Source of the DNA: Alphaproteobacteria bacterium
GTDB taxonomy: Bacteria; Pseudomonadota; Alphaproteobacteria; Puniceispirillales; UBA1172
NCBI GenBank assembly: GCA_021296375.1
Contig: JAGWAQ010000019.1
Span: 1 to 15,907, forward strand
Direction of reading: 5' to 3'
DNA length: 15,907 nucleotides
In this document: piece by piece, positions 13,032-15,907 of the stretch
Numbering within the stretch: the stretch's first letter is position 1
Layout: each line of letters begins with the position of its first letter
Notes under the pieces: generated by a model
Database searches by the model: none
Told to the model about the DNA's origin: nothing
Seen by the model: the letters and a program-made list of their open reading frames with translations, nothing else
Translations under genes and position numbers: made by a program

Positions 13032-14726
13032 TTATTCCGCAAGCGGCGCAAACAGCCAGCCATCGGCGGTGTCACGCGTCAATTCATCCGCCAGCGGCGC
13101 GCCTTGATAAAGGGTGATGCGTGTCCACAGATCAGACTTGGGGTCAAATTTCGACGCCCCGAAAAAGCTCAATTTGCAGCGCAGCATATCAATAGGACGG
13201 GTGGTCGCCGCCACCAGGTTATCGCGAATTTCCGAATAGGGGTAAGCGTCGGTGGTCATGATGCGCTTCAAGACATAACGGCATTCAGGATGCGCCAGCA
13301 TAAACCCCGCCAGCGGCATGGTGGCCTTTGCCGCCTTCAGCCTCGGCATCATTGCCTGAATTTGATGGGGGATATCAAACGGCATTTCCTGATCAGCGCC
13401 CTCTTCTTCAAATCGCCGGCCGAGCCTTGGCTCCAGCTTGGCTTCCGAGACATACCAGAACAACTCCGATTGCGCGCGGTCATCAAGATCAAGCTCCAGC
13501 GCCCAGCGGTAATCACGTTCCACCAGCGCGATCGCTTGCCCCACCGTGGCGTCAGGGCGAATGCTGGATTTCTCGCGCATACTCATGCCCGCGGCGAGAT
13601 CATCGATCAGCGCGCCAAACGGTTCCAGCACGATCGACACCAACATTTCCTGCGCTTCCAGCGACAGATGGGCGGCGGCTTTATCCATCAAGGTCTTGAG
13701 CGCATGATCGCCTCGCCACCAATTGCCCTGAACCCAGGATTGCAGTTGCGAAAGATCTTCTTCAAGGGTGGTGATGCGGGCCGATTGCACCTGATCATCG
13801 ACACGCCATTGCGCGGTATAGGCGATGGCGCGGTCAACAAGAGCGGTGATCATCTCACCGGCCTCAGCGCTGATCGACGCCTGCCCCAAGACCGTCGCCA
13901 GTGCGAGTTCACGGGTTTCCATCCAGCCATGCAGCAAAGCTTGATGATGGACAAGAAACGGCGCCATGCCGAGGCCCGTGGCATTGCCGATCCCGAAATG
14001 CCGGGCGTAACGGCGGTCAAGTTCAACCGCCTTCCCCCCACCTTTGACGCGCGCCAGATGGCTGATCAGCGCAAGCGAGAAATGACGGATCAGATAGACC
14101 GTCAGCATTTCCACCTGAAACGCCCCCAGCATCGCCGGACGATGGGCAATTTTATCACGGTCACCAATGCCGAATTTGCCATTGCCATAGACCGCCGTGG
14201 TGCGCATGACATAACCGATGTCATTGACCATTTTGCCGTCAGGCTGTTTGCCCGCCGCCAGACTGTCGATGACATGGCTGAACATGCGGACCGATTTATT
14301 GGCGCGGCTCAAGGTCAGTTGATCCGACGCCTGGCGGCCCGCTTCCTGCTTTGAGACCGTGTCGGCCATGGCGGCGATGGCGGCGGCGCCCGGCACCCCA
14401 TCGACAAGCGAGAAGGTCGCGTCCCAGCGTTCCGCAATGACGCGGTCCGAGCGGTCGGCATCATCAAGATCATGGCTGAAGGCGACAAGACTGTAGGTAT
14501 GGTCAGGGGTAACGGCCTTGATCACCGCATGGCCGAACCCGCGGTCATCAATCGCCCATTCGCCGATTTCAACCGACCAGTTTTCCGTCGCCATCCGCCG
14601 CAGGAGCTGGCGCGAGAACGACAGGCGCATCGGGTGATACGACCCCATGCGTTCGAGGCGCATCACCGCATCAGGGGCGCGCAAGGGAAGAGAGGTGGTG
14701 GTCATCTTCGCTGGGCTCGAGCTCAT
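13032..14726 (-). CDS. Large uncharacterised protein upstream of the DUF3726-like gene
   Basis: I do not recognise this 564-residue protein. It has no signal peptide, no clear membrane segment, no nucleotide-binding loop and no cysteine cluster. Notable conserved-looking stretches are AVYGNGKFGIGDRD (178-191), a glycine-rich GIGNATGLGMAPFLVHH (245-261) followed by HGW, and WVQGNWWRGD in the middle. The aromatic, Gly and His density suggests an enzyme or ligand-binding fold, but that is only an impression. The GTG at 14753 is rejected because it lacks a ribosome-binding site; the ATG at 14726 (MSSSPAK) has AAGG eight nt upstream. The 6-nt gap to the DUF3726-like gene marks a two-gene operon. 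A repeat cluster about 70-115 bp upstream may control it. A functional link to the M19-like gene upstream is suggested by order and strand only. Confidence 0.7.
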   Translation of the reverse strand: MSSSPAKMTTTSLPLRAPDAVMRLERMGSYHPMRLSFSRQLLRRMATENWSVEIGEWAIDDRGFGHAVIKAVTPDHTYSLVAFSHDLDDADRSDRVIAERWDATFSLVDGVPGAAAIAAMADTVSKQEAGRQASDQLTLSRANKSVRMFSHVIDSLAAGKQPDGKMVNDIGYVMRTTAVYGNGKFGIGDRDKIAHRPAMLGAFQVEMLTVYLIRHFSLALISHLARVKGGGKAVELDRRYARHFGIGNATGLGMAPFLVHHQALLHGWMETRELALATVLGQASISAEAGEMITALVDRAIAYTAQWRVDDQVQSARITTLEEDLSQLQSWVQGNWWRGDHALKTLMDKAAAHLSLEAQEMLVSIVLEPFGALIDDLAAGMSMREKSSIRPDATVGQAIALVERDYRWALELDLDDRAQSELFWYVSEAKLEPRLGRRFEEEGADQEMPFDIPHQIQAMMPRLKAAKATMPLAGFMLAHPECRYVLKRIMTTDAYPYSEIRDNLVAATTRPIDMLRCKLSFFGASKFDPKSDLWTRITLYQGAPLADELTRDTADGWLFAPLAE

Positions 14727-14796
14727 CTTCAGCACCTTAAGGTTAATCGCCACCGCCGGGGATGCCAGAGGGGGCGGGCCATCGCATGATTATTCT

Positions 14797-14839
14797 GACA
14801 ATAATTATCTTGTCGTAATGAATTATGTTGTCGTAATGA
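14797..14839. promoter_or_regulatory. Candidate operator: repeated TTGTCGTAATGA with an inverted half-site
   Basis: TTGTCGTAATGA occurs at 14810-14821 and 14828-14839, an 18-bp period. An inverted half-site GACAA (14797-14801) pairs with the first TTGTC across 8 bp, making a dyad of 18 bp. It lies in the 131-bp gap between the M19-like gene's stop and the start of the large uncharacterised gene. That position suits a regulator site for the latter. Confidence 0.45.
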
Positions 14840-14857
14840 GTCTTTTTCTTCAATCCG

Positions 14858-15844
14858 TTATGATTGGCTTTTGGGGGCGCTGTCAAACGATTTGCGATAA
14901 AATTCGAGCCAGTTGCCGCCAGCGATTTTCGCAACCTCTTCGGCGGAAAACCCGATCTTGCGCAATCCGTTCAGGATATTCCCCCAATCGCGATTGTCTT
15001 TAAACCAGCTTGGCATCGGGGGGAATCCGGCATTGCTGGCGGAACCTTCGCCGTAATCAATTTTCTTGGTCCAGCGGCCCACGCGCATCCATTCCACGAC
15101 ACTGTCGGGCTGATCCTGGCACAGATCAGAGCCAAAACCGATATGATCAATGCCCATTTTATCGGCGGTATCGGCGATCATCTGGCAGAAATCCTCTAGC
15201 CCGCATTGCGGGCCATTATTGAGATGATGAGGGTAGAGGGAAAACCCGATCATCCCGCCGGTTTCCGCCAGCATCTTCAGCACATCATCAGACTTGTTGC
15301 GCCGCGCCGGATGCCAGAACGACGGGTTGGCATGGGTGATGACAATCGGCCGCGATGAATGTTCCGCCGCCTCAAGGGTCGAGCGTTCAGCGGAATGCGA
15401 CATATCCACCACCAGCCCGACGCGATTCATTTCTTCCACCACCTCACGCCCCATGCGGGTCAGGCCCATGTCTTCGGCCTCATAACACCCCGTCGCCAGG
15501 AGCGACTGGTTGTTGTAGGTCAATTGCATAAACCGCGCCCCCAGCTTGTGGAGGATTTCCACCAACCCGATGTCATCTTCCATGGGCGACGGGTTCTGGA
15601 AGCCGAAAATCACCGCCGTCCGTCCCGATGCTTTTGCCGCTTCGACTTCGGCGGCACTCCCCGCCGGGGTGATCAGGTCATCATGCTCTTCAAACCAGCG
15701 GTTCCATTGCTCGAAATTGGCGACGGTTTCGCGGAACATTTCATGATAGGCGATGGTGACGTGAACAGCATCAACCCCGCCCTCGCGCCATTGCCTGAAA
15801 ATCTTCGGCGACCAGTTGCAATACTGCAGGCAATCAATAAGCAT
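14858..15844 (-). CDS. M19 (membrane dipeptidase-like) family protein with an altered metal site
   Basis: A 328-residue TIM-barrel amidohydrolase of the renal-dipeptidase family. Recognised by VDMSH (146-150, His150), PIVITHANPSFW (166-177, His171) and HIGFGSD (234-240, Asp240), which correspond to the beta-metal histidines and the catalytic-region Asp. The usual N-terminal D-G-H-x-D is replaced by LIDCLQYCNW (2-11), so the H-x-D alpha-metal ligands are missing, and the bridging Glu of E-G-G appears to be Gln83 in IFGFQNPSP. It probably binds one metal or has a different activity; true dipeptide hydrolysis is doubtful. No signal peptide is visible, so it is likely cytoplasmic. The ATG at 15844 follows GAAGGA at a suitable distance. 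It reads in the same direction as the two genes that follow, with a 131-bp gap. The 63 bases upstream to the window edge hold a small GGATTGATCC palindrome and no clear promoter. Confidence 0.82.
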   Translation of the reverse strand: MLIDCLQYCNWSPKIFRQWREGGVDAVHVTIAYHEMFRETVANFEQWNRWFEEHDDLITPAGSAAEVEAAKASGRTAVIFGFQNPSPMEDDIGLVEILHKLGARFMQLTYNNQSLLATGCYEAEDMGLTRMGREVVEEMNRVGLVVDMSHSAERSTLEAAEHSSRPIVITHANPSFWHPARRNKSDDVLKMLAETGGMIGFSLYPHHLNNGPQCGLEDFCQMIADTADKMGIDHIGFGSDLCQDQPDSVVEWMRVGRWTKKIDYGEGSASNAGFPPMPSWFKDNRDWGNILNGLRKIGFSAEEVAKIAGGNWLEFYRKSFDSAPKSQS

Positions 15845-15907
15845 GGCGGCGTCCTTCCGGCCGATGAAAACAGGATGGATTGATCCTATCTTTTTGCCTC
15901 AATTTTG

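Noticed and set aside
13029..14354. Long plus-strand open frame of 441 codons
   Set aside because: It is antisense to the 564-residue protein, rich in Arg, His and Pro as antisense frames are, and has no ribosome-binding site.

Overview
The window looks like a chromosome segment of a marine alphaproteobacterium. The evidence is a dimethylsulfoniopropionate (DMSP) lyase of the DddP type, a complete TRAP transporter operon with a Tat-exported binding protein, a DUF3726-type protein, and compact GC-rich coding. SAR116-like or Rhodospirillales/roseobacter-like lineages would fit, but no marker here fixes the taxon. There is no rRNA, tRNA, CRISPR array, transposase or phage gene. The only compositionally odd gene is the AT-richer, truncated sulfotransferase-like gene at the left edge.

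Left part (1-6206): a sulfotransferase C-terminal part (+), a 3-hydroxyisobutyrate dehydrogenase family reductase (-), hypoxanthine phosphoribosyltransferase hpt (+), dddP (-), an alpha/beta-hydrolase fused to an OsmC domain (-), and a gamma-butyrobetaine hydroxylase-like 2-oxoglutarate dioxygenase (+). DddP cleaves the algal osmolyte DMSP to acrylate and DMS. All six metal ligands and the catalytic Asp of characterised DddP can be located. The dioxygenase belongs to a family acting on a quaternary-ammonium compound, so this part plausibly handles algal osmolytes. That link is inference, and no acrylate-processing genes (acuI, dddBC, prpE) are present.

Middle (6227-11144): a TRAP operon on the minus strand in the order dctP-dctQ-dctM, closed by a bidirectional terminator. 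A perfect 13-bp hairpin separates the binding-protein gene from the two membrane genes. The binding protein resembles the TakP (2-oxoacid/monocarboxylate) branch. Both membrane subunits are oversized: DctQ has about 175 extra N-terminal residues with extra membrane segments, and DctM has about 330 extra C-terminal residues, largely charged and helical.

Right part (11145-15907): a roughly 400-bp AT-rich divergent control region, an Asp/Glu racemase/maleate isomerase/EutA-superfamily gene (+), then a minus-strand set reading M19-dipeptidase-like protein, large uncharacterised protein, DUF3726-like protein. The M19-like protein lacks three of the usual metal ligands. The DUF3726-like gene carries an in-frame 24-bp triplication. 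These genes next to a TRAP operon are the best candidate for an undescribed catabolic module, although nothing in the sequence fixes the substrate.
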